From Micropterus salmoides (Eukaryota; Chordata; Actinopteri; Centrarchiformes; Centrarchidae), in contig NW_024040596.1 of assembly GCF_014851395.1 (NCBI RefSeq), positions 5,706,155 through 5,770,154 on the forward strand: a DNA stretch of 64,000 nucleotides, in the 5' to 3' direction. This document shows, in pieces, positions 22,036 through 33,480 of the stretch. The notes under the pieces were generated by a model. That model made no database searches. It saw only the letters and a list, made by a program, of their open reading frames with translations, and was not told the DNA's origin. A program made the translations under genes and the position numbers. Within the stretch, counting starts at the first letter, position 1. Every line of letters begins with the position of its first letter.

Positions 22036-22786
22036 TTAACGGCTGAGGCGTATACCGCATAGCTGTAAAGTCCCTGGTTTGATTCCTATTTGGGGACCTT
22101 TGTTGCATTCCATAGCTCTCGCTCTTTCATTGGTTCCACTGAAAGCCAAAAAGTCTTTCCGAACCAGCGGAAAAGCATACAGCCATAGTGGGTGCGCGAA
22201 GGCGTCCAGCCACCACAATGGGGTCGTCCCGCGGGCTAAGTGAAAACCACAAATCACACTAAGCGTTCTCTTGGTGGCAAACAGATCCACCTCTGTCACA
22301 CCCAACCTGAGCCAGATCATGGTGGAGGACATGATGTCCGCCCCTCTGTTCAACATGCCAGGGATGTACTCAGCTCTGATAGAGAGCAGGTGAGTGTACG
22401 CCCACAACAGCAGCCTCCTGGCCACGCCCAGCAGTTGCGCAGAGCACACCCTGCCCTGGCGATTTATGTAGGCCACTGCAGCCTTTTTATCGGTGCAGAC
22501 CAACACGTGCTGCTCCTGCAGCAGGAGTGAAATGTCGGACCACCTTCCACACCATAAGGAGCTCCAGCACGTTTAAGTGGGGAGGCATGTGGCCCTGCCA
22601 CAGACCGCCTACCTGAGAGAGGCAGGTCCCGCCCCAGCCCATCAGGGAGGTGTCTGTGAAGACCACGTTATAGGTCGTGACCCTGCCCAGGGGAACTCCG
22701 ATCGACAGACGGAGGGGGTCCCGCCAGTTGGCTAGATCCAAACCCAAAGACATAGGAACAGCGACTAGACGCCAGCTCTGTCTCAC
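22036..22786 (-). pseudogene. DIRS-type retrotransposon fragment (RNase H region)
   Basis: Two overlapping minus-strand frames together show the RNase H part of a DIRS-like element: VVFTDTSLMGWGGTCLSQVG, HLNVLELLMVWKVVRHF, then after a frame change near 22500-22520 VCTDKKAAVAYINRQGR, LLSIRAEYIPGMLNRGADIM and TEVDLFATKRT. These correspond to the catalytic Asp/Glu/Asp/Asp-bearing blocks seen in fish DIRS elements, which use a tyrosine recombinase for integration. The reverse transcriptase palm and the recombinase are not visible here. It is a dead fragment. Confidence 0.82.
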
Positions 22787-24155
22787 CGGGTTGACAAGCA
22801 GGTGGATGAACCACCGCTGTAACGGTTTATAGCGTGTGTAACCGCTGTAAACCGCCCCCAGCCACTATCTTCGAACCCGACCATGAAAGGGGCAAGGGCA
22901 GAGAGGATATGCAGCTTTGCAACAAGCCCTGGCTGCTTGTTAGCCATTTGGCTAACACACAGCTGGCTCACACAATGTAGGTCAGTGAGAGACAATTGTA
23001 ATAATCTCAAAAACGGCTGTTCTTTAAAGTGCAACACTCGGTCATGCAGTTTAAAAGAAACACATTTTCTCCCTGTCGTGCAGAACGTGTTCGCCCGGCA
23101 GATTTCTTCTTCAGAAGAATATCTGTACAGAATGTGTATGTGTTCTGTCCACACAAAGTGTAATGTCCGCTCTTGTGGGCTCATTGACAGTTTCTGTGAG
23201 GAGGGGCCTCTGAATGTGAACAGAGAGTGGACTGCTTGTTGCTTGAGCTCAAGCTGCAGATTAGACACCTGGCTAACGGCCAAGCACACATTCCCCTCAC
23301 ACAGTGTGGGGAATGTGTGCTGATTCGACTGAGACAGGCACAGACAGCGTTTGTTCAACAACTTCCACACAAGGAACAACAAGATTACAACACAGTCCCG
23401 ACCCATAGCTTACCGGTCGTCTGCTCTGAGCGTTGAGGGTCGTCCAGCAGCAAGCAATCCGGCTGCTTAATGTTGTTAGCCACAGCTAATGTGGAGCAAC
23501 GTACACACATGGGGTCTCCCTGGTTGGCTGATGCAGGAGCAGACCACATGTCAGCTACAGCATTAACTTCCTGTTAGCTTAATGTTTACTTCCTGTTAGC
23601 TCAATGTTAGCCTGACGTTAGCGTCCTGTTAGCTCAACGATCACTTGCCTCGCCTGTGCACTACTGACTGAGCTAACCGCACACTCAATAGTTATTTTGA
23701 AGTTATGATTTGCCTATGTTCTGGCCCACCATTAAATGGCTTTTGAAAAATTGGCCCGATTCCAAACTTTTCAACCAACCCCTGACCTACAGTGTTAATA
23801 ACACTGAAACAATGTGACAATGGTGGAGGTAGTGCTAGATATTCAGTACTTACAAAGTGCTTTAAATTAAAAATGAAACTCTAACAACTCTGTTTCCACA
23901 CATTTGTTTTTAACGTATATCAAACCTGCGTGTTGACGATAACTAAATTCTAAATAAATAAGAAGTCCAATTTCTTTAGTTTAATACATTTTACTTAGGT
24001 GTGTTTTACTTTTGTTTATTTTTCAATAAATGCTTGTGGATATACAGTTCATGCTGTTCTGTGATTATTCTCTAATGAACATATCGCCAACCTCTTCCAT
24101 GTAGAACTCCAAATCCTTCAACCAACAGGCTATTGATATTTTAGACTAAACATCG
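22787..24155. other. intergenic; hairpin and short direct repeats, no gene
   Basis: Holds a stem-loop at 23283-23321 (14 bp perfect arms, AGCACACATTCCCC). Near 23565-23640 are three spaced copies of a TCCTGTTAGCT-type unit. The longer open frames here have no recognisable domain. Confidence 0.4.
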
Positions 24156-24375
24156 CACCGGGACGATAGAGTGGTTTGCCCATTAATCAAAAGGCCGGCT
24201 GTTCAATCTCCGGCTCCTCCAAGCTGCATGTCGAAGTGTATGAATGTATGTGCATGTTAGTTTCTGTTTGAGCACTTAGGCTCTGTGTGGGAATGATGAA
24301 TGCGATGTAGTGTAAAAGTGCTTTGAGTGGTCGCAAAGACTAGAAAGGTGCTAAACTAATGCAGAGCATTTACAT
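24156..24375 (+). repeat. tRNA-derived SINE
   Basis: A tRNA-like head with a B-box-like TGTTCAATCTCC at about 24200 is followed by CTGCATGTCGAAGTG, GTGTAAAAGTGCTTTGAGTG, GACTAGAAAGGTGCTA and a GCATTTACATTACATTTAG end. This body is typical of a common fish SINE. The A box is eroded. Confidence 0.7.
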
Positions 24376-24549
24376 TACATTTAGTAATTTGCTTATAGTT
24401 TTTAATTTAATTATTAATAAGAGTTCCAAATTTATAGTTTAGTGTATTCATCAGACAAATTAATTGGTTCTTAATTTTCTCTTCGAGAGCGGTGCCCCGA
24501 GGCGATTTGTTTTTTTAAGTATGTTTTTCTTCGTCCTTCTTTGATAGGA

Positions 24550-24645
24550 TAGAAAACGGAGGAGGGAGAGCAATAGGGCAAAACATGGAACAAAAGGCTG
24601 CCAGTTGGATTCAAACCTGGGCCGCTCCAGTAAGATCTCACCCTT
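24550..24645 (-). repeat. SINE head fragment (minus strand)
   Basis: On the minus strand, GGTTTGAATCC matches the pol III B-box consensus within a GGAGCGGCCCAGGTTTGAAT context, as in tRNA-derived SINE heads. Only about 100 bp is recognisable. Confidence 0.45.
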
Positions 24646-25730
24646 GTACTTGGTGAATTTAACACAGTTTGACACAATTGAACAAGTTAAATTCTATTAT
24701 TAATAATCAAATCATAGTAATAATAAAATATATAAATATTGATGCCATTTAAACCCTAATATTTTCTGGCATTATCATCTCATATTTCCCTATAGCTATA
24801 AGAAGTTTAACCACATTGAAACTAGTGCTGCCAATTTGTCCCAACTGCCAATTTGTCCCATACGTGACCTCTTTTGTCCCGTTTTTTGACTACTACGCTG
24901 ATCCAACCGCTGACTGACACAACAGCAACAGCAGCAGTGCTGATCACGAAATTAGTCATCGACACCTGTCATCATTCAAGTTCTGATGAACTGCCTGAAA
25001 AAGCATGGAACTGGAAATAAAACACATCACAAGTAGCTATATGCTTTTTAGTTTATCATATGTACATGAAGGGGATTAGACAAATAATAAAGGTAACGAG
25101 TAGTGGTTCAATTAAAGAGCTTTGTTAAAGGTACCTGCTGTAAATAAACTATTATTAAAGCTCCCAAATATTTAATTAAGAGATTACCTATCATTATGAC
25201 AAATTGCTTAAAATAATACACTGTATATTCGCACAAAATCATACTACTACTTAGATTACTGCAGCAGTCCACTTTTTGTCCATTATAGTGACAAAGTTGG
25301 CACACTAGTTGACACTAGTTGAAACCGTCCCCGCTCAAGAACCATTTTTTCCTTCACCTAATCTTTATTCAGGCAATTTAGGTTCCTGTAGTAATTTTTG
25401 GTTCAGTGTTCTCTAGTGTTTCTGCAATAGCCTGCTACCTATGCAAATCTGGAGTCACTTTCATTACAGGGTTGTTAACTGTGAAAAGCAGCTGAGTGGG
25501 CTACAGCATTATGGGCAAGGGTGTTATCTATCTGTTCTTATGAAACATTTGTAGCTGAACTGAGGGACGTTTTTGACCATCATGTTCAGGGAAAGGAATC
25601 AGCGGATAGACTGCTCACTCTTCAACGGTGCTCTCATTCTGTAGCTGAATATAGTCTGTGGTGTTTAAAATTTTGGCTGCTGAAAGTGTGTGGGATGATC
25701 TAGCTTTGTAAAGGCTGTTTGTTCGCGGGT
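24646..25730. other. intergenic stretch, nothing recognised
   Basis: Apart from a twofold CTGCCAATTTGTCCCA repeat near 24829-24860 and a doubled TTGACACTAG near 25300-25320, I see no structure or gene. Confidence 0.35.
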
Positions 25731-25872
25731 GCATTTACATTACATCTACTCAGCTGCTGCTTTCTCCAAAGCGAATTACAATTGCTATTTATGTCAGAGG
25801 TCGCACGCCTCTGGAGCAACTAGGGGATAAGTGTCTTACTCAGGGACAAGTTGGTGGACATATCACAGTGCG
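25731..25872 (-). repeat. SINE with L2-type tail (minus strand, 3' part)
   Basis: The + strand reads CATTTACATTACATCTACTC, TTTCTCCAAAGCGAATTACA, then CTCTGGAGCAACTAGGGGAT and TCTTACTCAGGGACAAGTTG. This is the reverse complement of the body and tail seen in the intact SINE at 51540-51735. The tRNA-like head is missing. Confidence 0.7.
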
Positions 25873-25974
25873 ACACTTAATAAAGGATAAGTTGGCTGCT
25901 AGGGATGAAGCCAGCTCTCTTGACACACTCATTTTCCTGTCTATCAGACTAGATATCTGGTTACGTGCGTAGGT

Positions 25975-27483
25975 GCCGATTTATGTTCCTGCCGGTGGGT
26001 GCTCTAGATGGTCAAAATAAAATAATAAACCTTTTGCTAAAAAACAACAACATACAAATGTTTCTTGTTGATATACAGATTTAGAGTAGGCCTCAGTATT
26101 CAAATCACACATTTCATCACAATAGGAAAATAACAGGGACAAACCGACACACGCACAACGAACTGGGATTTGAGATCAAAAGTTTAAGAAATGATACACA
26201 CAATGAAACGAAAGTCATAATCAATCAAATTTTGAAAAAATAATTTGGGAAGATTCTCAAATGAACATAATCATAGGCCAAGTGTACAATCCAAGACAAA
26301 GCCGACATCGCTGCTGAGGCACAACAACAAGGGGCCCACATTAAAAAGTTAGGCTAGGCTATAGGCTAACCTACATTCAGAGTAAAACAGGCCTACATTA
26401 CATTCTTTCCATCAACATATAGGCCCACACACAGCTACTGGAGGTTAAAATTGGATTTGTTTTCACTTACCATTGATGTTGCTTCTTTATAAGGAAAGTG
26501 TTTCTCCTCGCAGTCGTGCACTTGATGAATCCATCTGTGATTACGTCCGGGTTCCTATTTCGTGATACATTCTTATGACAGTTCAATACAGCAACATGAT
26601 TCAGTCTTGTTTGTCCCATTGTTGACCACAGATAGGTCACCACAGGCCTGAAAATAACCTTTCTGAACTGCAGTATGTTACAGGGACAGTCAGCGCGAGT
26701 TTTACCAGTTTGGTGATCTTTTGCAACATGGTTCTCAAGTGCTCTCCCCGATCGCCTTTTAGAAAGTCCACAACATCTTGAAAAGTAGCTAGGCAAACTA
26801 CTTGTCGTTTGGCTACGCTCATGCACATATCATGATGCAGTGTGAGCCTGGTCTCATCCAAATCCTCATCCTCATGGACCTGTATTGTGTTTTTGCAGTT
26901 GCTCTTTCCGGTCACAAAATCCTCAACATCTTGCATGTGTTGAAATGCAGAACTAAATCTGCAGTCCAGGGATGCTGATGCTGTATCACCATCCATGATG
27001 TAGAAGTATTATTGTTGAAACATTGCTTCTGATGTGGCAGCGCACCTCCATCTTCCAGTCGGCAAGGCATTTTTCTTGGTCTGGGCACAGTTGGGCTCTC
27101 CAAGTTCAGGTCATGTGCTGCTGCAATAGAGTTTTCCGATAATTCTTGGAATCCTTCTTCACTAGGACACTTTATGTCTCCTCTCAGTGTGTTTCAGCAT
27201 GAGTTTGAAGGTGAAAAAAGTGCTAAATTTCTGCAGATGCAAAAGCAGACTGTTGGCTTTACCACCTGCATCACCTCTGTCATTTCAACACAGGTCCTCG
27301 AGAAATTCTTCTACCGCGCTGTAATTGGAGGCAATGGACTGTAAGAAGGCCGTTGTCATGGTCCAGCACGGCGGACACAGAGGTCTTAAAGCCGGTGTTT
27401 CTTTGCCTTGAAACTCTTGGAACCAGCTGAGACGCTCTGGATCTATTTCGGACGAGTGTTATCATGTCACGTATAAGTGCCAT
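25975..27483 (-). mobile_element. hAT DNA transposon relic
   Basis: The span holds decayed hAT transposase on the minus strand (26467-27483). Near 25975-26020 is a terminal-looking segment (TAGGTGCCGATTTATG, CCGGTGGGTGCTC) of a kind found at the ends of this hAT group. No matching inverted end could be placed on the right. Confidence 0.6.
26467..27483 (-). pseudogene. hAT transposase remnant
   Basis: The middle of the protein is readable at about 27290-27420 in one minus-strand frame: LRPLCPPCWTMTTAFLQS, then NYSAVEEFLEDL, the conserved LRPLCPTRW region of a hAT group related to ZMYM/TTF-type proteins. The C-terminal dimerisation region follows at 26640-26996 (LVKLALTVPVTYCSSERLFS) and, after a frame change near 26640, STMGQTRLNHVAVLNCHKNV, FIKCTTARRNTF. 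The pieces are separated by deletions and frame changes and the catalytic core is incomplete, so it is inactive. Confidence 0.8.
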
Positions 27484-29070
27484 GAAGTTGGGACCTGCAG
27501 GAAAGTCTATCTGGTCAAAACTAACGAGCTAGAGCTAGGCTCGCTCTATCTACCTTGGCGGTAAATTTGGCGTACACATGTGTGGCGCAACCTAGGCTGG
27601 GTCAGGAAGAGTTTCTCTGGCTTAGACCAGAGCCGTTAATCAACCAGGTGGCTGGTGATCTGTTAGATTAGCGCTCTGTGATTTGGTTAAGGGCAGGGGC
27701 CTGAGAGGTAAACAACCAATCAACCAAACCATTGTAAATTTGGATAATGACTGTACGCTGCTACACGTGGGTGCTTGGCATTCTCTGTGGGGGCTTGGGC
27801 CCCAAAGCAACCATGGATTAGGCGCCTATGGTTACGTGAATGGGAGAGAAAAAGAGCTAACACCCGAGCAGGGAGTTCTGGTCTCCCCTATACCAACAAA
27901 CCTACTCAGCAAAACTATCTAGTGAGATTCACGTTAGTCCTTCTCCTTATTCTAGGTCTCCTGTTTCTACTGAAGAGCCTATGCAATTGGGCATCTTCCC
28001 ACCTCTAAGCACCAGTGACAGCTTAGAACAGGACAGCGCATTTATGCAGACAGACAAGACAGACAGGCCACCTGTATATCTCCTGTCCTCAACTAGTAAA
28101 AGCCCAGGCCCATCAGTAAAGGAAGGGATCCTGATGAGCCACGCTACTACCTTCTCTGATTCTCCTTCCCAGCGTATGCAATTGGAAGCTCCTGTCATGT
28201 ATGCTAACCTGAATGTTCCTCTGCTAGCCTTAGTGGACAGAGCTGATGACAATTTCATTGACTTCTCATGTAACCTAGCTTGGTACCCCTAGTGGTATGG
28301 TTGATTCGCCTCTCTACATCCTCAGTAGGAGCTGTTAGTATCACAGTAAAGAACAAGTATCCACTTCACCTCTTTGATACAGCCTTTGAGTCCCTACACC
28401 AGGCTAAGGTGTTTTCTCATATTAGACCTGATTCTAATCTGCATGGAGGATAATAGTAAACATGATGATCTCTCTCGCCAGTCTGAACACAAGATGTCCA
28501 ACTCTGAGCCGGACACCATCCTTCCCTCCTCCTGTCTAGTGGCTGCTGCAGCGTGGCATGTGGAAACTGAGTTTTGCAATGCTCAGCAGAAACAGCTGAA
28601 ACCAGGTACTGTACCTGCTATTTGTTTGTATGTACGTGACTCTGCCAGATTCCAGGTTCTCTAATGGGGCCACTGCTCTAAAGATGTCATGTCATCTTTG
28701 TAAAGATGGCATGTCATCCAGGACATCACCCTACCCTCTCTCTCATCAAACAATGCTTCTGGTGGCCCTCAATAGCTTGTGACACACGGCAGCCTGCTCC
28801 ATCTGAACACTGTTCCCTTTACATGACAAAATAGTCCATAGCAAGCAAGGGACATCACCCACAACTGATGGTACAGTTTTTAAAATCTAACAATAAAACA
28901 GATTTTAGTGGTCATCTGGAGATAGGATTAATTTCTAGATTATAGCAATCTTCCATGACTATGAAGGCGGAGTAAATTGATTCGATTTGAAATCCAAAGC
29001 CTGGACATGTAGGGAAAAAATGAATATGTAATTATGTATTTCTTGGATACAAAAAGAAGTTGAAAAAAAG
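27484..29070. other. intergenic stretch, nothing recognised
   Basis: Several open frames of 60-100 codons run here on both strands, but none shows a family motif or plausible splice structure. I treat them as chance. Confidence 0.35.
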
Positions 29071-29149
29071 TTGGTGGATAATTCTACTCTCCAAGGGCCT
29101 TCGTGTTTTATTTTCTACAGTGCTCAAAGATTGCAATATATGACAAAAG

Positions 29150-29292
29150 ATGAAAGCTCTTCTGGACCACTGATTGGTTGGCTGGTTTTAATTCCCAGCT
29201 CATTTGTTCATGTAGTCATTATTAGTGACAGTGAGAAGACAGGAACAGAGTTATCATTTACAGGGGAAAAAAAAACTACAAGTGCTTTTGCT
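29150..29292 (+). promoter_or_regulatory. putative proximal promoter of the receptor pseudogene
   Basis: Matches 7110-7259: GAAAGCTCTT, CTGATTGGTTGG (29170-29181), AATTCCCAG and GACAGTGAGAAG in the same order and spacing. The inverted CCAAT-like ATTGG is the clearest shared site. Confidence 0.45.
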
Positions 29293-30216
29293 ATGATGGG
29301 TAATGTTTCTTTTATGTTTTTTCTTTCAGGTTTAACTGAAACAAAGAACCACCTATTTGCTCTCTTCTATCTCACTTTACTGTGTTACTGTGTGATTTTG
29401 CTGGTAAATGTTTCTCTTATCGTGACCATCATCTTGGACAAAAACCTGCATGAACCAATGTATATTCTATTGTGCACTTTTTGCATGAACGGACTTTATG
29501 GAACAACAGGTTTCTACCCCAAGTTTCTCTGGGATCTGCTTTCTCCTGTTCATGTGATCTCTTATTCTGGATGCCTTGTTCAGGCTCTAGTAATACACAT
29601 TTGCCTGCAGTGATCTGTCTATTCTTTCAGTAATGGCATTTGACAGATATGTGGCTATATGTCGACCACTGGAGTACCACTCTGTCATGTCAAAGCAAAG
29701 AGTCTTAATGTTAGTTTGTTTCTCTTGGGTAACACCTTTTTGCATTGTAGCCACAAATATTTTTCTAACATCTAGATTAAAGTTATGCAGCCCATATATT
29801 GCCAGACTTTTCTGTGTGAATTGGACTATTGTTACACTTGCTTGTTTCCCAGCTGAAACTACTGTTAACAACATAGTTGCATACATTACAATTATCATTT
29901 ACATATTTCATGGTTGTTTTATAGTTTGGTCTTACATGTATCTCATCAAAACATGTGTGAATTCTATAGAAAACAGGGCAAAGTTCATGCAAACATGTGT
30001 GCCACATTTAACCTCCTTATTAATTTTTGTTGTGACAATACTTTTAGATATTATGCATATTCGATATGGTTCAAAAGATTTACCTCAAAACCTTCAGAAC
30101 TTTATTGCAATAGAATTTCTTGTGATACCTCCTGTAATAAATCCTCTCATTTATGGTTTAAATTGACCAAAATTCGAAACAGAATTTGGGGGATTTTTAA
30201 GATTCAAATGAAATAA
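29293..30216 (+). pseudogene. odorant receptor pseudogene, two frameshifts (close paralogue of 7260-8192)
   Basis: A complete receptor length is present, with start and regional order matching the gene at 7260. A 2 bp deletion near 29594 (TAATATACACA in the intact gene, TAATACACA here) breaks the frame in TM3. A second loss of one base near 30163, in the TM7 end, gives a premature stop after NPLIYG. Otherwise the frame is open across both blocks (29293-29613 and about 29600-30166), with MAFDRYVAIC, MQTCVPHL and PPVINPLIYG present. The few, small lesions point to recent inactivation. A sequencing or assembly error is the main alternative. An open frame extending upstream to 29071 is not part of the gene. 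Confidence 0.92.
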
Positions 30217-30666
30217 AATGTATATACTTTGATCCTTAATGAAACTCAGGTGTCTCTACTGTCAAGTCTTTACTATGATATTATAGTCAGTAAAAGCCTG
30301 ATGGTATATTTTGAAGTTCTGAAAATCTGTATATATGTCAGCAAATGTTTGCTTAATATGATTAACTGATTTGTGTGTTTTATGAATTAAAATGTCTGTA
30401 AGTTTTTTACTCTTTATTTAACGTGCTAATCTAAAAGCTTATTCTGGGTGTTCTACTGTACTCTAAAAATGTCATTATTGACTTTTGCTAAGTAAACTGC
30501 AGTCGTTCCTACAGTTGAAGATGTGAACATGAGTGGAGAATATGTTGGTAGCATCTAATAGGCCTATGTTTTTTTTTTTTTTCATTATTCTCTGTCTTTT
30601 AGCTTTTAATTTTTTTTTTTTATCTTAAATAGCCTGTTTTGTAAACCATGGACTTGTTGTCTGTAA
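30217..30666. other. downstream of the receptor pseudogene
   Basis: AT-rich DNA with poly-T runs; no gene or element recognised before the gap. Confidence 0.4.
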
Positions 30667-31166
30667 NNNNNNNNNNNNNNNNNNNNNNNNNNNNNNNNNN
30701 NNNNNNNNNNNNNNNNNNNNNNNNNNNNNNNNNNNNNNNNNNNNNNNNNNNNNNNNNNNNNNNNNNNNNNNNNNNNNNNNNNNNNNNNNNNNNNNNNNNN
30801 NNNNNNNNNNNNNNNNNNNNNNNNNNNNNNNNNNNNNNNNNNNNNNNNNNNNNNNNNNNNNNNNNNNNNNNNNNNNNNNNNNNNNNNNNNNNNNNNNNNN
30901 NNNNNNNNNNNNNNNNNNNNNNNNNNNNNNNNNNNNNNNNNNNNNNNNNNNNNNNNNNNNNNNNNNNNNNNNNNNNNNNNNNNNNNNNNNNNNNNNNNNN
31001 NNNNNNNNNNNNNNNNNNNNNNNNNNNNNNNNNNNNNNNNNNNNNNNNNNNNNNNNNNNNNNNNNNNNNNNNNNNNNNNNNNNNNNNNNNNNNNNNNNNN
31101 NNNNNNNNNNNNNNNNNNNNNNNNNNNNNNNNNNNNNNNNNNNNNNNNNNNNNNNNNNNNNNNNNN
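30667..31166. other. assembly gap (500 N)
   Basis: Exactly 500 undetermined bases. The gap cuts asb1 inside its third coding exon. The left side does not carry the remaining asb1 exons, so the true distance or even the join is uncertain. Confidence 0.99.
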
Positions 31167-33222
31167 GTGACCGTTAACCACAGCCACATAGAGAGCTGTT
31201 TGACCCTTTACATCAACTAGGTCTACCTCGGCTCCCTGGGCGATCAGGTAGGCCACGCAGGCAGCGTGCCCCGCTGTGGCTGCGATCCGCAGAGGGGTAC
31301 AGGGCAGACAGCCACAGCACCACACGGACTTCTCATTGATACGCCTGGCACCAAGGGAGAGAGGGGAGGGGTTATTAGTTGGATCCCTAGATCAAACATA
31401 CTGGATCTGTCGTGCTTGAGCTTTTGACTTTCTCTATGAATTTTTGTAGAATAAAAGCAGGCCAATGACCACAAAAACACATAAAAAAAAAGAAACTTAG
31501 CACAGTCTTAAAATATCATTGCTGTGCGGTTATCACAATTTAAATATTTACAGCAACTACCTGCTAAAATATACTGCCTTCAACACTTCTGCCTCAGCCA
31601 AGTTGGGTTAGGCAGGGCAGGGCGAACCCAATAAATTTTATTGAAATAGCAGCATGTTGCAAACCATGTGGGACGGAGATGAACTGGCGTAAGTGAGTAA
31701 TAATGGGTTGGCTGGGTGTGGAGATTGGGAGCAAGTATGAGTGTGGCGTGCAACCACTGTGGGATTGGGGTTAAGTGAGTGCTGACCATTCTACAATGGT
31801 CCTGCCTGGCCCTGAAACTGTGAGCATTAAAAGTTTCATTACCTGTAGGGATAGTAAGCCAATACCCCTCTGGCCATCAACGATAAACCATGAAGCACGC
31901 ATTGATAAAAGGACATGTTTGGTAGTGCAAGACTGTTTTATGGTAGAGATGTGTATGGACATATTCTGTACAGCAGTGGTTCTCAAAGGGGCCCTTGAGG
32001 GGGTCCCCAGCATTCTGCATTTAGCTTGGCTTTTATCATTTGCTTTACACTTATCCTGGTAAAGCACTAACAAAAGCTGTTTGCTACGCAAATTCAATTT
32101 TACTATTATCATCACTCCCTCCCACCGTTTGAAGCTGTCTTCCTGCAGCAGGTTCCTCAGGGTGTCCAGATCGCCGACGTAGGCTGTATTGTGTAGCCGC
32201 ATGTCGTCCTGCTCCAGTGGTTTGTCGCAAAACTGCTCCTGGAGCCATTCCTTTAGGTTACGGCCTGGTGAGGAGGACACACAGAAAAACTGTCCAACTA
32301 TGGCTTGTTGTGCACTTGCCATAAATCATCATTTGTCACCTACGTAAAAATACTGAATTGCTTGCACACTTACAATAGATAGTACATCAGATCTTTCTTT
32401 TTTTTTTGAGCTAACGTATGGTATATACTCCTTAAATGATTTTTCGGCTCCCACAGCACAGATCTTCATGTTTAGTGAAAATACACCCAGCATTTGTTGA
32501 GGACCATGCACTGAGAGCTTCTATCACTGCATATTATTTTGTTACATGACTGCACAAACGTCCTTGCTGAATGTGGGAAGATTGCCCAGTTGTGCCTTAA
32601 AAGTACTCCTCATGTTTCTGGGGAGCTCCTGAAACCTCTGGTGGACAGCTGGCACCTCCTTGGGCTCCTAATGGGACCCACACACAGCAGTTGTAACAAG
32701 AGCACCATAAATCAAGACCTCTCTGACACAGTCTAATGAGAAATTGAACACAAGCTCCCTAGATGTAATTATTGCAGGGCTACGGTGTGGAATTGCATTT
32801 CATTGTACAGGAGTATTGTGTCCACCGCTTGTAGTAAATACTGCATATGAGCTCTCTTATCCAAATACATCCATATAACAACATCATCTGTCGGCTATGA
32901 TAACAAAAATGCAGATTGGCAATTGGCTGCAACCGATCTCTCCCTCCAGACAGACTGTCGTGGACCACACCTTATTACACAGGAGAAACCTTTAACAACG
33001 CCACACATCTGTATTATTGTTGTCATGCTCACTGAAGTTATTGCACGCACACTGCACGTGGAGCACACACGCGCCCCTGGCAGGAGCGATGACTCATCGT
33101 GCACAGTTGATTCAGCCGTGGTTACCTGCAGCAGTGGCACTGGGCAGATCAGAGATGGTAATGAGCGGTGGGAAGTTGATACTGGGCGGCTCGTCTGCAT
33201 CACCCTCCGGACCGTCGGCCAT
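31167..33222 (-). CDS. asb1: ASB1, ankyrin repeat and SOCS box protein 1 (5' part, three exons)
   Basis: ASB1 is the substrate-receptor subunit of a cullin-5 ubiquitin ligase; ankyrin repeats bind the target and a C-terminal SOCS box binds Elongin B/C. Exons: 33126-33222 (ATG at 33222, MADGPEGDADEPPSINFPPL, 32 codons + 1 base), 32126-32264 (GRNLKEWLQEQFCDKPLEQD, then HNTAYVGDLDTLRNLLQED), and 31167-31344 (RINEKSVWCCGCLPCTPLRI, then AEVDLVDVKGQTALYVAVVN). All junctions are GT-AG and the phases (1, then 2) fit exactly. The first two ankyrin repeats are present. The rest, including the SOCS box, falls in or beyond the gap. The traf3ip1 neighbour matches human 2q37. Partial, not evidently broken. 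Confidence 0.95.
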
Positions 33223-33480
33223 GCTCCTGAGATGTCACGCCGTCAACCTGAAACTATAGTACTTCGGCGGTGGATCGACAGCGGTTCCCCCCCCCACACA
33301 CAAAAAAAATACACGAAACCCAACGACCGAAATCAGACAAGACACATCAAAATAAACAAACGTGACCGTGCTGATGACGCTGTCTGTTCAGCTCACTGCG
33401 CAGCTTCCTGACTGCGCGCAGCCGGACGGATTTAAAGGGGAAACGTCGCTTTAAACGCCCGGACAGCAGTGAGGGGAACA
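33223..33480 (-). promoter_or_regulatory. asb1 5' flank / promoter region
   Basis: GC-rich DNA just upstream of the asb1 start, containing CGCGCAGCCGGACGG and TTTAAAGGGGAAACGTCG on the + strand. No TATA box is placed with confidence. It is the expected promoter by position only. Confidence 0.4.

Noticed and set aside
22783..23406. 207-codon minus frame and 146-codon + frame over the same DNA
   Set aside because: No domain or repeat-family motif was recognised; both strands are open by chance in low-stop sequence.
29071..29292. Upstream extension of the receptor pseudogene frame
   Set aside because: The homologous intact gene starts at the double ATG; the extension aligns to promoter-like flank.
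30606..31325. Minus frame running through the second N block to 30606
   Set aside because: Only the part right of the gap is asb1; the residues left of the gap do not match the family.
31973..32000. CAGTGGTTCTCAAAGGGG, resembling a hAT terminal inverted repeat, in an asb1 intron
   Set aside because: Only one short end is visible; no partner end or target duplication could be placed.
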